Assembly (NCBI GenBank): GCA_002340405.1
Contig: DDLZ01000061.1
Coordinates: forward strand, 5,896 to 13,222
Length of the DNA stretch: 7,327 nt
Direction of reading: 5' to 3'
Origin: Bacteroidales bacterium UBA2559
GTDB taxonomy: Bacteria; Bacteroidota; Bacteroidia; Bacteroidales; Bacteroidaceae
Positions 1 to 7,327 of the stretch are shown in pieces. A program made the translations under genes and the position numbers. The first letter of the stretch is position 1. Every line of letters begins with the position of its first letter. The notes under the pieces are model-generated. The model saw only the letters and a program-made list of their open reading frames with translations. It ran no database searches and was not told where the DNA came from.

Positions 1-153
1 GAGGATAACGTTGGTTTTAGTATTTTTTTGCTACTTTTAAATCGGGAAATAAATAGAGAAAGATTATGGAATTGTTTGTAGTCTTTTTCATTTATTTTAT
101 AACATTATTATGGGGAAATTGACCAAGTATGAAATAAACTAAACTATACCGTT
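1..153 (+). promoter_or_regulatory. AT-rich leader and probable promoter region of hppA
   Basis: This stretch upstream of the pyrophosphatase start must hold its promoter unless hppA is cotranscribed with a gene outside the window. No perfect Bacteroidota TAnnTTTG box is visible. The closest candidates are TACTTTTA at 32-39 (one mismatch), with a weak TTGG at 11-14 as -33, and TAACATTA at 100-107 placed 21 bases after a TTTG at 75-78. No clear Shine-Dalgarno precedes the ATG at 154; the bases just upstream are A-rich (131-147), as is common in this phylum. I see no recognisable riboswitch or strong hairpin. Confidence 0.3.
66..122 (+). other. Possible 18-codon hydrophobic leader ORF upstream of hppA
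   Basis: An ATG at 66 opens an 18-residue frame ending in TGA at 120-122. The peptide reads MELFVVFFIYFITLLWGN, almost wholly hydrophobic like a single membrane segment. A purine-rich AGAGAAAG lies just upstream (56-63). It ends 31 bases before the hppA start and is in a different frame. AT-rich DNA often encodes such strings of Phe, Ile and Leu by chance, so this is only a candidate. Confidence 0.15.
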
Positions 154-2346
154 ATGCTTAATTCTATTTTTGTTATTGTGCCAATCAGCTCAGTCTTAGC
201 ACTTTTATTTGCTTATTACTTTTATAAGCAGATGATGAAGAGTCCGGAAGGAACTGAAAAGATGCAGACTATTGCCAAACATGTGCGCAAAGGTGCATTT
301 GCTTACCTAAAACAACAGTACAAAGTGGTACTTATTGTTTTCATTATTCTTTCGGCCATTTTCTCTTTTATGGCCTATGTTCTGAAAATTCAGAACGGCT
401 GGGTTCCCGTTGCATTTCTTACCGGAGGCTGCTTTTCGGCACTTGCAGGATTTTTTGGGATGAAAGCAGCCACTTCGGCATCGGCCAGAGTTGCCAATGC
501 TTGCCGTAAGTCATTGAATGGGGGACTGAAACTTGCTTTTCGCAGCGGAGCCGTTATGGGGCTGGTAGTTGTTGGTCTGGTGCTTGCCGATATCTCTTTC
601 TGGTTTTTGGTTCTCAATCATTTTATTGAGGAGATGGACAGCGGTTATAAGCTGATGACTGTATGTTCAATTATGGTAACCTTTGGTATGGGAGCTTCCA
701 CTCAGGCTCTGTTTGCCCGTGTGGGAGGAGGAATTTTCACCAAAGCGGCCGATGTTGGCGCCGATCTGGTCGGGAAGGTGGAGGCCCATATTCCTGAGGA
801 TGATCCGCGTAACCCTGCAACCATTGCCGATAACGTGGGCGATAATGTAGGCGATGTGGCCGGAATGGGCGCCGACCTTTTTGAGTCGTTTGCCGCTTCT
901 ATCCTTGCATCTGCACTTTTGGGAGCTGCCGCATATTTTGATTATGGTAAAATTCAGTTAAATGCGGTGCTTGCTCCTATGCTTATTGCTGCCGTGGGAA
1001 CTCTGCTGTCAATAGTTGGAATCTTTATAGTACGCACTCACGAAGGAGCCTCGCAAAAGCAGTTGCTGCGCTCTCTCAATACCGGTGTTTACTTTAGCGC
1101 CATCTTTATTGTCATACTTTCATTCTTCATTTTAAAATATCTTGCTTTACCAAACTATATGGGTGTTTGGGGGTCGATAGTGGTGGGACTGCTTGCCGGG
1201 ATTGGCATAGGTCAGTCAACCGAGTATTTTACTTCAGCATCTTACAAGCCAACAGTAAACATAGCCAAAGCAAGTAAAACGGGACCGGCTACGGTGATTA
1301 TTGCAGGTATTGGAACAGGAATGATATCGACAGCTATTCCTATTATTATTGTCACTGTCGCCATTATCCTTTCTTATCTGTTTGCCTCAGGCTTTCAGTT
1401 TGGCGTTGAGACACTGAATATGGGACTCTATGGAATCGGTATTGCAGCCGTGGGCATGCTCTCTACTTTGGGCATTACTCTGGCAACCGATGCTTACGGG
1501 CCGATAGCCGATAATGCGGGGGGAAATGCAGAGATGGCCGGATTGGGACCGGAAGTACGTCAGCGCACAGATGCTCTTGACTCTCTCGGCAATACCACTG
1601 CCGCCACAGGGAAAGGCTTTGCTATCGGCAGCGCTGCCTTAACGGCTCTTGCTCTGCTGACCTCATATTTTGAAGAGGTACGCATGATGTTTATTAATAT
1701 TCTTGATGCACCTCAAACCCTTATTAATAAGGTACCTGCCGTTGAGGCTTCATTTTACGACTTTGTGCAGCATTATGATATTCACCTTATGAATCCTCTC
1801 GTTATTTCAGGGATGTTCATCGGGGTGATGGCCGTGTTTATGTTTGCCGGCGTTACCATGAATGCAGTGGGACGCGCTGCACAAAAAATGGTTGATGAAG
1901 TACGCAGACAGTTCAGGACCATAGTCGGCATTATGGAAGGAAAGGCGGAGCCTGACTATGCCCGCTGCGTTGAGATATCAACTAAGGGAGCTCAAAAGGA
2001 GATGCTTGTTCCATCAATACTTGCTCTTATTATTCCCGTGCTTGTCGGATTTATTATGGGAGTTCCCGGCATTGCCGGATTGCTTATTGGAACCATTACT
2101 TCCGGATTTGCTCTTGCCATATTCATGGCAAACTCGGGCGGCGCCTGGGATAATGCCAAAAAGTATGTTGAAGAGGGGAACTTTGGGGGCAAGGGTTCAG
2201 ATTCCCATGCAGCTACAGTAATCGGTGATACCGTGGGTGATCCGTTAAAGGATACTTCGGGACCTTCACTTAATATCCTTATCAAACTGATGGTGATGGC
2301 TTCGGTGGTAACGGTGGGAATTGCCGTTTCTTACCATTTATTGTAG
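154..2346 (+). CDS. hppA: Membrane-integral (cation-pumping) pyrophosphatase, K+-dependent type
   Basis: Hydrolyses PPi to two phosphates at the cytoplasmic face and pumps Na+ and/or H+ out across the inner membrane. The length of 730 residues and many hydrophobic segments (about 16 helices expected for the family) fit a complete gene. Catalytic signatures are intact: [20 protein letters not shown] at 191-210 (D200, D204), the DNVGDNVGD block at 226-234, and the C-terminal [10 protein letters not shown] at 691-700. The gate glutamate is E244 in ADLFES, the position typical of Na+-pumping forms. [10 protein letters not shown] at 479-488 has Ala483 and Gly486 where K+-independent enzymes have Lys and Thr, so K+ stimulation is predicted. 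T90, F94, D146 and M174 appear to match the signature of dual Na+,H+ pumps. The ATG at 154 starts directly before the first membrane helix, with no better upstream start in frame. It is convergent with the AsmA-like gene and looks monocistronic. Family assignment is secure; ion specificity is inferred. Confidence 0.97.
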   Translation: MLNSIFVIVPISSVLALLFAYYFYKQMMKSPEGTEKMQTIAKHVRKGAFAYLKQQYKVVLIVFIILSAIFSFMAYVLKIQNGWVPVAFLTGGCFSALAGFFGMKAATSASARVANACRKSLNGGLKLAFRSGAVMGLVVVGLVLADISFWFLVLNHFIEEMDSGYKLMTVCSIMVTFGMGASTQALFARVGGGIFTKAADVGADLVGKVEAHIPEDDPRNPATIADNVGDNVGDVAGMGADLFESFAASILASALLGAAAYFDYGKIQLNAVLAPMLIAAVGTLLSIVGIFIVRTHEGASQKQLLRSLNTGVYFSAIFIVILSFFILKYLALPNYMGVWGSIVVGLLAGIGIGQSTEYFTSASYKPTVNIAKASKTGPATVIIAGIGTGMISTAIPIIIVTVAIILSYLFASGFQFGVETLNMGLYGIGIAAVGMLSTLGITLATDAYGPIADNAGGNAEMAGLGPEVRQRTDALDSLGNTTAATGKGFAIGSAALTALALLTSYFEEVRMMFINILDAPQTLINKVPAVEASFYDFVQHYDIHLMNPLVISGMFIGVMAVFMFAGVTMNAVGRAAQKMVDEVRRQFRTIVGIMEGKAEPDYARCVEISTKGAQKEMLVPSILALIIPVLVGFIMGVPGIAGLLIGTITSGFALAIFMANSGGAWDNAKKYVEEGNFGGKGSDSHAATVIGDTVGDPLKDTSGPSLNILIKLMVMASVVTVGIAVSYHLL

Positions 2347-2381
2347 CTGTTTATACGGTTTACATAACATTATAAAGAACA

Positions 2382-2416
2382 AAGAGGCTGCCCTTATCGG
2401 ACAGCCTCTTATTTTT
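2382..2416. terminator. Hairpin terminator between convergent genes, probably bidirectional
   Basis: A perfect 9-base-pair stem, AAGAGGCTG (2382-2390) with CAGCCTCTT (2402-2410), encloses an 11-base loop and is followed on the + strand by ATTTTT (2411-2416). It lies 35 bases after the hppA stop. Read on the - strand, the same stem sits 22 bases after the AsmA-like stop and is followed by the T-rich TGTTCTTT, so it can probably stop both transcripts, better in the + direction. Confidence 0.88.
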
Positions 2417-2432
2417 CCCGGACGGTTTTAAA

Positions 2433-5400
2433 TTATTCCTGATGCGGCGGTCTTCTAGACGTTGTGCCGTATTGTTCACGGACATTGGACCTCAATGTCT
2501 CCAGAATATCCTGTTTCATACTAAGCACTTTCTGCTCCGTATCGCCGCGTTTGTCAGGCTTGAACAGTTTATTGTACTTTGGCCTGACCAGCTTAATATG
2601 TTTGAGCGGCCGGTCTGTTATATCCACAATCGGACCTGAAATATCAACTCCAAGTCTAATTGGTAAAGGTGTGTCAGTGAGTGATATATGATATCCGCAA
2701 TCAAGGTCTTTATTGATGTTGTGGCGGCCTGCTATGACAGCCTGGTACCTGTCCATATGAATAAGGAAGGGATAGAGATCAACCTTGTTGCGCAATATCT
2801 GAATCTCAACATCAAGGCTGTCAATCACATTCGTGGCATTTTTACTCATAAGGAGTTTCTTCTTTATGCTGTTAAAGACCTCATTGTCCATAATCACAAG
2901 ATTCTTGCCCTCGATGGCGGCAGCGCCTATCAGAGTTGACATTTTAGGCCAGTAGTCAGGCTTGACTTCGGTTTCAACAGCTAAATGGAACTGAGCCTTG
3001 CCTGAAAAAGATTTTAGCATAGGTATAATGGAGTCAACAGCGGGGACAAGACTTATAAGTTCATCTATCTCAATGTCCAACAGGTGGAAATCGAGCTCCA
3101 TAAACAGTTCGTCAATTGAGGGCGACTTATAAATGGCGGTAAGCTGCATCTTGGCGGCATCGGACGAGAAACCAAGCTCCTGTAATACGGCAACACCATC
3201 CTTTATGGTAACGTCGCCGCCTACATTGGTAAACAGGTGGTCGTTGTAAATGATTTCCGCGAAATTGGTGTACATGGTCAGGTCTATGCCTTTGGGGACC
3301 ATAAATGGAGCAGTCAGAGTGTCATTACCGGCCTCTATTGGTTGATTTAATGCCACATATTCACTCTCGTCACCCGTAAATCCGTTTAAGAATCCAAGCA
3401 GTTGGGTAACGTCAACATGGTCCGATTCAAGATACATTTCTCCGGTAAGAAGTCCGGTCTTTTCGATAAATTCACCGAGATTATATATGTCACCCCAGAC
3501 AATGATGTCCGAATTGCCCATGATCATACGGCTGTCGTTGATTTTGAAACGGTCTAAAGTGAAGTCTATATCCAGTTGCGGGAAGAGTACAGGTTCGGCA
3601 AGCATCTCCAGATTTCCATTTTTAACGCTCATCTTGAGCTGTGGATCCCATTTGAGAAATATGTCATCTTTTGTTTCATCATATCTGGACTTGACAAGCA
3701 GCGTAGTGTTGCCCATTGATGCTTTGAGCATGGAACCCATGACAGCAGAAAATTCGTCAAATTCCAGATCAGCCATCATGGCGGTGACACCGTCGGCAGG
3801 AGTTATGGTAGCGCTGAGGGCGGCATTGTGGAACGTAGCCCTTATGGTGTCCATAACCGCATCAAGACATGACAACGATATATCCACGTTGGCGCTCATT
3901 TCAGTCAGGGTGTCAGTAAGTCCTATGACCGACGCAACCAGATTCAGATCCTTGAAACGAGCGTCAATCGAGGTAGAATCGACCAGAAGCAGCATCAAAT
4001 CATCGGCATTAACAAAAACATCGGCGGTCTGACGGGTCTTGTCAACAGCAATAGTGCTGGGATATTGGACTGTGGCCGTAACATGTCTCGATTCGGCATG
4101 CAGGGAGTCATTCATCGTGGCATCCAGATTACTCAGCGCGACATCGGCCACGGCAGTTTCAAGATTTATGCCGGACTCCTTGATGTCACCTTTTATGCTC
4201 AGATCAAGTCCCATTATACCATGTACGTCAATTCCGTCAAGGAGATCTTTGTAAGCGGCCGGGATCATAGATACAAGCTTATCGATGTTGAGGTCGGCGG
4301 TTCTGATGCCTGCACTTCCTTTAACTATGGAGGAACCGCCCAAGACACCGTTGGCATTGAATCCTATGCGTTGACCGTTGACCGTCAGGGCCGCTCCGTT
4401 TGGAATGTTGAAACGATCTACATTGCGGTTAGTCTTTAAAGGTATGGATAGTTTAAGCGGCCATCCGGGCAGATAGTTGTCGCCATTCATATCAAGCCAT
4501 AGGGCAGGGGTTGAGAAATCCGAAACAAGCGATACCTCATCGCCGTAAATCTTGCCTTGGGCACTGAATGAGAAAGATTCCGAACGGGCTTTCAGCGGAG
4601 ATATGCCGTCGTCCATGGAGATATCGGCTCCCGTAAGGCTTGCCGAGAGTCCGGTGTTGACGCTGGAAAGGTCAGTTTTTAGACCTCCTTCAAGATTTAT
4701 AAGAAGGGATTCGAGTGTTGCCCTTGTCATGTATCCGGTGGAATCTACCATCTGCAGATCTATATCGTTTGACATGAACGAGAAGCCGCTCATATGGAGA
4801 CTGTCACCAACCATTGCAGCCTCATCGGCCATCATTAATATGCGTCCGGTTGTGGTGGTCATCCCGTCATTAATGAAATTCAGGTTGGCTGCACCCATAT
4901 TAAATGCCGCCTTAAGGTCCTCAAGGCCTTCGTTGCTGAGCCTGCAGGTCATCTTGCCAAGGATCAGATTCAGGTCGTTTACAACCGCGCTCATAGTGCC
5001 CTCGGCGGCATATGTGTTGAGGGCCTGTATGTTAAAGTTACATGCAACATTATCGGCGTATTTGGAAAGTTGTCCGGTCCCCTTCAAACCTTTGACAGAT
5101 GCCTCCAAATTGGTAGAGTCGTTCTTTATGGCAGCATCGATCTGCGCAATGTCCAAAGTAACACCGGCATCCAGACTGTCGCGGTCAAGCAACCCTTTCA
5201 GGTTTATGCCCAGATCGTCCAGATGCATGGCAGTACCTGAAAAGAGGTCGTTATATGCGATATTGACATCCGACACGATAATATTCTGAAGGTCAAGGTA
5301 TAATTCCATCTCCTGCTCCTCTGCAGGTTCATCAACGGCACCGTCGGTCAGGAAAGAGAGATTGCCGTTACCCTGAGAATCGGTAAAAAGATTCGCCTGA

Positions 5401-5771
5401 ACCTTGTCCAGTAACAGATTGGTAAGGATTATCTTATTTGTCTTAAGATAGGTTTTCAGGTCAACGGTAACGGTAAAACGATCTATATAAAGAAGCGTAT
5501 CATTTGGTGATGTCTCCATCTCATCATGGACAAGCACTTCGTTGAGACATAGTCCCAAGAAAGGGTAGGTACGTACCAGTGTAAGGTCGGCATTTTTCAG
5601 GTCAACTTTGCACGGAGCATTACTGTCAATGGTTTTTTGAGCTAATTTGGTCAGTTTTGACGGAGTAAGTATCGTCCAACAAACAAGAGCCACAATAATT
5701 ATTATGATTGAAAGTATCGCCCCCAGGATGATACCTGAAATCTTAAGGATTTTCTTCGTTGTAGCGTTCAT
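2433..5771 (-). CDS. AsmA-like envelope protein (large, Bacteroidota type)
   Basis: A 1112-residue protein with one N-terminal membrane anchor (about residues 8-35, rich in Ile, Leu and Val) and no Cys lipobox, so the rest should lie in the periplasm. The region after the anchor (about 36-145) has the typical AsmA N-terminal pattern: a YPFLGLCLNEVLV stretch at 69-81, DTLLYIDRFTVTVDL at 91-105, and a following ILTNLLLDKVQANLFTD segment. An acidic linker (PAEEQEMELY, about 149-158) follows. The long middle is made of alternating polar and hydrophobic strands, as expected for an extended beta-rich groove. The last 150 or so residues (RYQAVIAGRHNINKDLDCGY, then ISGPIVDITDRPL) match the AsmA C-terminal region as I know it. 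AsmA, TamB and YhdP relatives are thought to bridge the periplasm and move phospholipids or help outer-membrane assembly; the exact role of this one is unknown. Its ATG directly follows the TAA of the lipoprotein gene, so the two are one transcript and probably translationally coupled; a purine-rich AAAGAAG sits just before the start. Confidence 0.87.
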   Translation of the reverse strand: MNATTKKILKISGIILGAILSIIIIIVALVCWTILTPSKLTKLAQKTIDSNAPCKVDLKNADLTLVRTYPFLGLCLNEVLVHDEMETSPNDTLLYIDRFTVTVDLKTYLKTNKIILTNLLLDKVQANLFTDSQGNGNLSFLTDGAVDEPAEEQEMELYLDLQNIIVSDVNIAYNDLFSGTAMHLDDLGINLKGLLDRDSLDAGVTLDIAQIDAAIKNDSTNLEASVKGLKGTGQLSKYADNVACNFNIQALNTYAAEGTMSAVVNDLNLILGKMTCRLSNEGLEDLKAAFNMGAANLNFINDGMTTTTGRILMMADEAAMVGDSLHMSGFSFMSNDIDLQMVDSTGYMTRATLESLLINLEGGLKTDLSSVNTGLSASLTGADISMDDGISPLKARSESFSFSAQGKIYGDEVSLVSDFSTPALWLDMNGDNYLPGWPLKLSIPLKTNRNVDRFNIPNGAALTVNGQRIGFNANGVLGGSSIVKGSAGIRTADLNIDKLVSMIPAAYKDLLDGIDVHGIMGLDLSIKGDIKESGINLETAVADVALSNLDATMNDSLHAESRHVTATVQYPSTIAVDKTRQTADVFVNADDLMLLLVDSTSIDARFKDLNLVASVIGLTDTLTEMSANVDISLSCLDAVMDTIRATFHNAALSATITPADGVTAMMADLEFDEFSAVMGSMLKASMGNTTLLVKSRYDETKDDIFLKWDPQLKMSVKNGNLEMLAEPVLFPQLDIDFTLDRFKINDSRMIMGNSDIIVWGDIYNLGEFIEKTGLLTGEMYLESDHVDVTQLLGFLNGFTGDESEYVALNQPIEAGNDTLTAPFMVPKGIDLTMYTNFAEIIYNDHLFTNVGGDVTIKDGVAVLQELGFSSDAAKMQLTAIYKSPSIDELFMELDFHLLDIEIDELISLVPAVDSIIPMLKSFSGKAQFHLAVETEVKPDYWPKMSTLIGAAAIEGKNLVIMDNEVFNSIKKKLLMSKNATNVIDSLDVEIQILRNKVDLYPFLIHMDRYQAVIAGRHNINKDLDCGYHISLTDTPLPIRLGVDISGPIVDITDRPLKHIKLVRPKYNKLFKPDKRGDTEQKVLSMKQDILETLRSNVREQYGTTSRRPPHQE

Positions 5772-6143
5772 TTACTTCTTTGTAAAATATATTTTCTCTT
5801 CTAACGGGTCATTCTTATCATATGCCACCATCTTCTTGTTGGAGAGCTCTTTGATGACAAAAGTGAGATATGCCGTCTTGCCGGCCTGTCCTTTTCCGGT
5901 AAAACGCAATATAAGCTCATCGCTATCCAAACGCCAGGTAAAGGGGAGGCCGCCCTCTTTATCGTACGATTCGCCTGTGTAGTCACTGTGGAAAGTGTAA
6001 TCATAGCCGTCGGTAGCAGACCAGCTGCCTATAAGCATCTCCTCGTCAAAATACTCTAAGCCGCAGCCCGTAAAGATAAATAGAGTGGTTACCAGAATCG
6101 GCAACAGACTGGATAATCTCTTCTTTTTAATATCACTCTTCAT
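5772..6143 (-). CDS. Small lipocalin-like lipoprotein, first gene of the AsmA operon
   Basis: A 123-residue protein with a lipoprotein signal: a basic N terminus (KKKR at 6-9), a hydrophobic core (about 10-24) and a lipobox FTGC with the modified Cys at 27, leaving a mature part of about 97 residues. The mature part begins LIGSW (G39, W41) and continues with short strands such as YDYTFHSDYTG, FTWRLDSDELILRF and TAYLTFVIKELSNKKMVAYD. This pattern resembles the small lipocalin-like lipoproteins common in Bacteroidota; assignment to that fold is by eye only. Acidic residues follow the Cys (E30, D33-E35) but do not form the compact acidic export signal that marks surface lipoproteins, so inner- versus outer-leaflet location is open. 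The stop TAA is immediately followed by the ATG of the AsmA-like gene. No Shine-Dalgarno is seen before its own start. Function unknown; partnership with the AsmA-like protein is inferred from the coupling. Confidence 0.85.
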   Translation of the reverse strand: MKSDIKKKRLSSLLPILVTTLFIFTGCGLEYFDEEMLIGSWSATDGYDYTFHSDYTGESYDKEGGLPFTWRLDSDELILRFTGKGQAGKTAYLTFVIKELSNKKMVAYDKNDPLEEKIYFTKK

Positions 6144-6186
6144 ATTGGAATGTAATGTTTACTTTATTAATAGTCTTATCGGGGCG

Positions 6187-6194
6187 TAAAGTTA
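6187..6194 (-). promoter_or_regulatory. Possible -7 element for the lipoprotein-AsmA operon
   Basis: On the - strand this reads TAACTTTA, one mismatch from the Bacteroidota TAnnTTTG element, about 43 bases before the lipoprotein start. No TTTG -33 element is found at the usual spacing, so it is a weak call, but a promoter for this operon must lie in the 126-base divergent region if transcription does not start inside aspS. Confidence 0.3.
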
Positions 6195-6239
6195 AGTAAT
6201 TTTTATTCGCTTTTACATTAAAAGGTGGAAACAAAAAGG

Positions 6240-6247
6240 TAAATTTG
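6240..6247 (+). promoter_or_regulatory. -7 promoter element of aspS
   Basis: TAAATTTG is a perfect match to the Bacteroidota TAnnTTTG -7 element recognised by the primary sigma factor. It ends 22 bases before the aspS ATG, so the transcript would start near 6253-6255 with a leader of only about 15 bases. The -33 element is poor (TTTTAC at 6211-6216 is somewhat too far upstream), which is common for this phylum. Confidence 0.65.
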
Positions 6248-6257
6248 CAGGGCTTTT

Positions 6258-6262
6258 AAGGA
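6258..6262 (+). promoter_or_regulatory. Shine-Dalgarno of aspS
   Basis: AAGGA lies 7 bases before the ATG at 6270, good spacing for a ribosome binding site, and supports that start. It is the only clear Shine-Dalgarno in the window; the other genes have A-rich upstream bases instead. Confidence 0.6.
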
Positions 6263-6269
6263 TTTAGGT

Positions 6270-7327
6270 ATGTATAGAACGCAAACATGTGGAGAACTCA
6301 GGCTGTCCGATGTCGGCAAGACCGTGACTTTGGCAGGGTGGGTTCAAAAAATAAGAAAAATGGGAGGCATGGTTTTCGTAGATCTGCGGGACCGTTACGG
6401 AATAACGCAACTGGTTTTCAGTGAAAGCGCCGATGCCGATCTGAGCGATCAGGCTAACCGTCTTGGCCGCGAATATGTGATTCGGATAACCGGAAGCGTG
6501 GGTGAACGTTCCAATAAGAATCCCAAAATACCTACAGGCGACATAGAGATTCTGGTAAACTCTATGACAATAATTAACGCAGCCTTGACACCCCCCTTTA
6601 CCATCGAAGACGATACCGACGGAGGTGATGACCTGCGCATGAAATACCGTTACCTCGACCTGCGCCGTAATTGTGTGAGAAGGAACCTTGAACTGCGCCA
6701 TAAGATGGTCATGGAGGTACGAAAGTTTCTGGATGACCTGAACTTCATAGAGGTTGAGACCCCAATACTTATAAATTCCACGCCTGAGGGAGCACGGGAT
6801 TTTGTGGTGCCATCACGCATGAATCCCGGTCAATTCTATGCTCTGCCACAGAGTCCGCAAATACTCAAGCAGCTGCTTATGGTATCGGGATTTGACCGTT
6901 ACTTCCAGATAGCCAAATGTTTCCGCGATGAGGACCTGCGCGCTGACCGTCAGCCGGAGTTCACGCAAATTGACTGCGAGATGTCCTTCGTGGAGCAAGA
7001 AGATGTTCTTCAAACATTCGAAGCCTTGATCAAACACCTGTTCAAAAGCATACTCGGAATAGAGATGGACGAACCCTTCCAACGCATGACCTGGCAGGAC
7101 GCAATAAAATACTATGGCAGTGACAAACCCGATTTGAGGTTCGATATGCGTCTTGTGGAGCTGATGGATATATTGAAAGGACACGGATTCAGCGTTTTTG
7201 ACACTGCCTCATACATAGGAGGTATTTGTGCCAAAGGAGCAGCGACATACACACGTAAACAGATAGATGCTCTGACCGAATATGTGAAGCGTCCGCAGAT
7301 AGGCGCCAAGGGTATGGTCTATGCCCG
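6270..7327 (+). CDS. aspS: Aspartyl-tRNA synthetase, 3' end cut by window edge
   Basis: Charges tRNA-Asp with aspartate in the cytoplasm, using ATP and releasing PPi (class IIb synthetase). The open frame runs without a stop through 352 codons to the window end; bacterial enzymes are about 585-590 residues, so roughly 235 residues, including class II motif 3, are missing. The N-terminal OB-fold that binds the anticodon spans about 1-105 ([12 protein letters not shown], then [15 protein letters not shown]). [23 protein letters not shown] is the usual linker to the catalytic core. Motif 1 has P165 in VETP; the aspartate and ATP pocket shows E173 in [10 protein letters not shown]195, Q197 and K200 in [10 protein letters not shown]; motif 2 is [16 protein letters not shown] (R219, E221). 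The part from about 290 begins the bacterial-type GAD insertion domain. The ATG at 6270 gives the expected [10 protein letters not shown] start and has AAGGA upstream. It is divergent from the lipoprotein operon. Met31 and Lys83 suggest the tRNA-Asp-specific form. Confidence 0.97.
   Translation, partial: MYRTQTCGELRLSDVGKTVTLAGWVQKIRKMGGMVFVDLRDRYGITQLVFSESADADLSDQANRLGREYVIRITGSVGERSNKNPKIPTGDIEILVNSMTIINAALTPPFTIEDDTDGGDDLRMKYRYLDLRRNCVRRNLELRHKMVMEVRKFLDDLNFIEVETPILINSTPEGARDFVVPSRMNPGQFYALPQSPQILKQLLMVSGFDRYFQIAKCFRDEDLRADRQPEFTQIDCEMSFVEQEDVLQTFEALIKHLFKSILGIEMDEPFQRMTWQDAIKYYGSDKPDLRFDMRLVELMDILKGHGFSVFDTASYIGGICAKGAATYTRKQIDALTEYVKRPQIGAKGMVYA

Noticed and set aside
1..153. A riboswitch or structured leader upstream of hppA
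   Set aside because: No long paired stems or known riboswitch core could be found by eye in this AT-rich stretch.
3487..4032. 181-codon open frame on the + strand, antisense to the AsmA-like gene
   Set aside because: Low-complexity Ser/Ile/Met-rich translation opposite a gene with clear AsmA features; best explained as a coding shadow.
4552..5289. 245-codon open frame on the + strand, antisense to the AsmA-like gene
   Set aside because: It lies wholly inside a well-supported - strand gene, its translation is Ser/Arg/Pro-rich without recognisable motifs, and it has no promoter or ribosome binding site of its own. It is a shadow of the real frame.
6264..7309. Several - strand open frames of 63-145 codons opposite aspS
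   Set aside because: The + strand encodes a clear AspRS with conserved motifs throughout; the opposite frames show no family features and overlap each other.
7250..7327. aspS having no stop codon, as if the gene were broken
   Set aside because: The frame is intact up to the last base and the conserved sequence continues to the edge, so this is truncation by the window and not a pseudogene.
154..7327. A functional link between hppA and aspS through pyrophosphate
   Set aside because: They lie on either side of a convergent operon, are separately transcribed, and PPi is made by many reactions; proximity alone does not support a system.

Overview
The window looks like ordinary chromosomal housekeeping DNA from a member of the Bacteroidales (phylum Bacteroidota). 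The evidence is a partial aspartyl-tRNA synthetase that reads very close to Bacteroides enzymes as I remember them, a perfect TAnnTTTG -7 promoter element in front of it, mostly weak or absent Shine-Dalgarno sequences, a long AsmA-like protein of the Bacteroidota type, and a small lipocalin-like lipoprotein. I see no mobile element, CRISPR array, tRNA, rRNA, prophage or clear sign of horizontal transfer.

Layout: positions 1-153 are an AT-rich leader. It is followed on the + strand by hppA (154-2346), a 730-residue membrane-integral pyrophosphatase that couples PPi hydrolysis to cation export. A strong hairpin terminator (2382-2416) lies between hppA and a convergent - strand gene pair. The pair is transcribed right to left: a 123-residue lipoprotein (5772-6143) comes first, followed with no gap by a 1112-residue AsmA-like envelope protein (2433-5771). 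The stop codon of the first directly abuts the start codon of the second. A 126-base divergent intergenic region (6144-6269) then separates this operon from aspS on the + strand (6270 to the window end), which is cut off by the window edge after 352 codons.

How the genes fit together: hppA and aspS both touch pyrophosphate metabolism, since aminoacylation releases PPi and the pump uses it, but that is general metabolism and not evidence of a linked system. The lipoprotein and AsmA-like pair is the only true operon here and probably acts in the cell envelope, where AsmA-family proteins are thought to span the periplasm and affect lipid movement or outer-membrane assembly.

No undescribed system is evident. 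The most useful observations are residue-level: the pyrophosphatase carries the K+-dependence alanine and the Na+-pump glutamate, and appears to carry all four residues I recall as the signature of dual Na+/H+ pumps. The tight lipoprotein-AsmA coupling is the next most interesting point.
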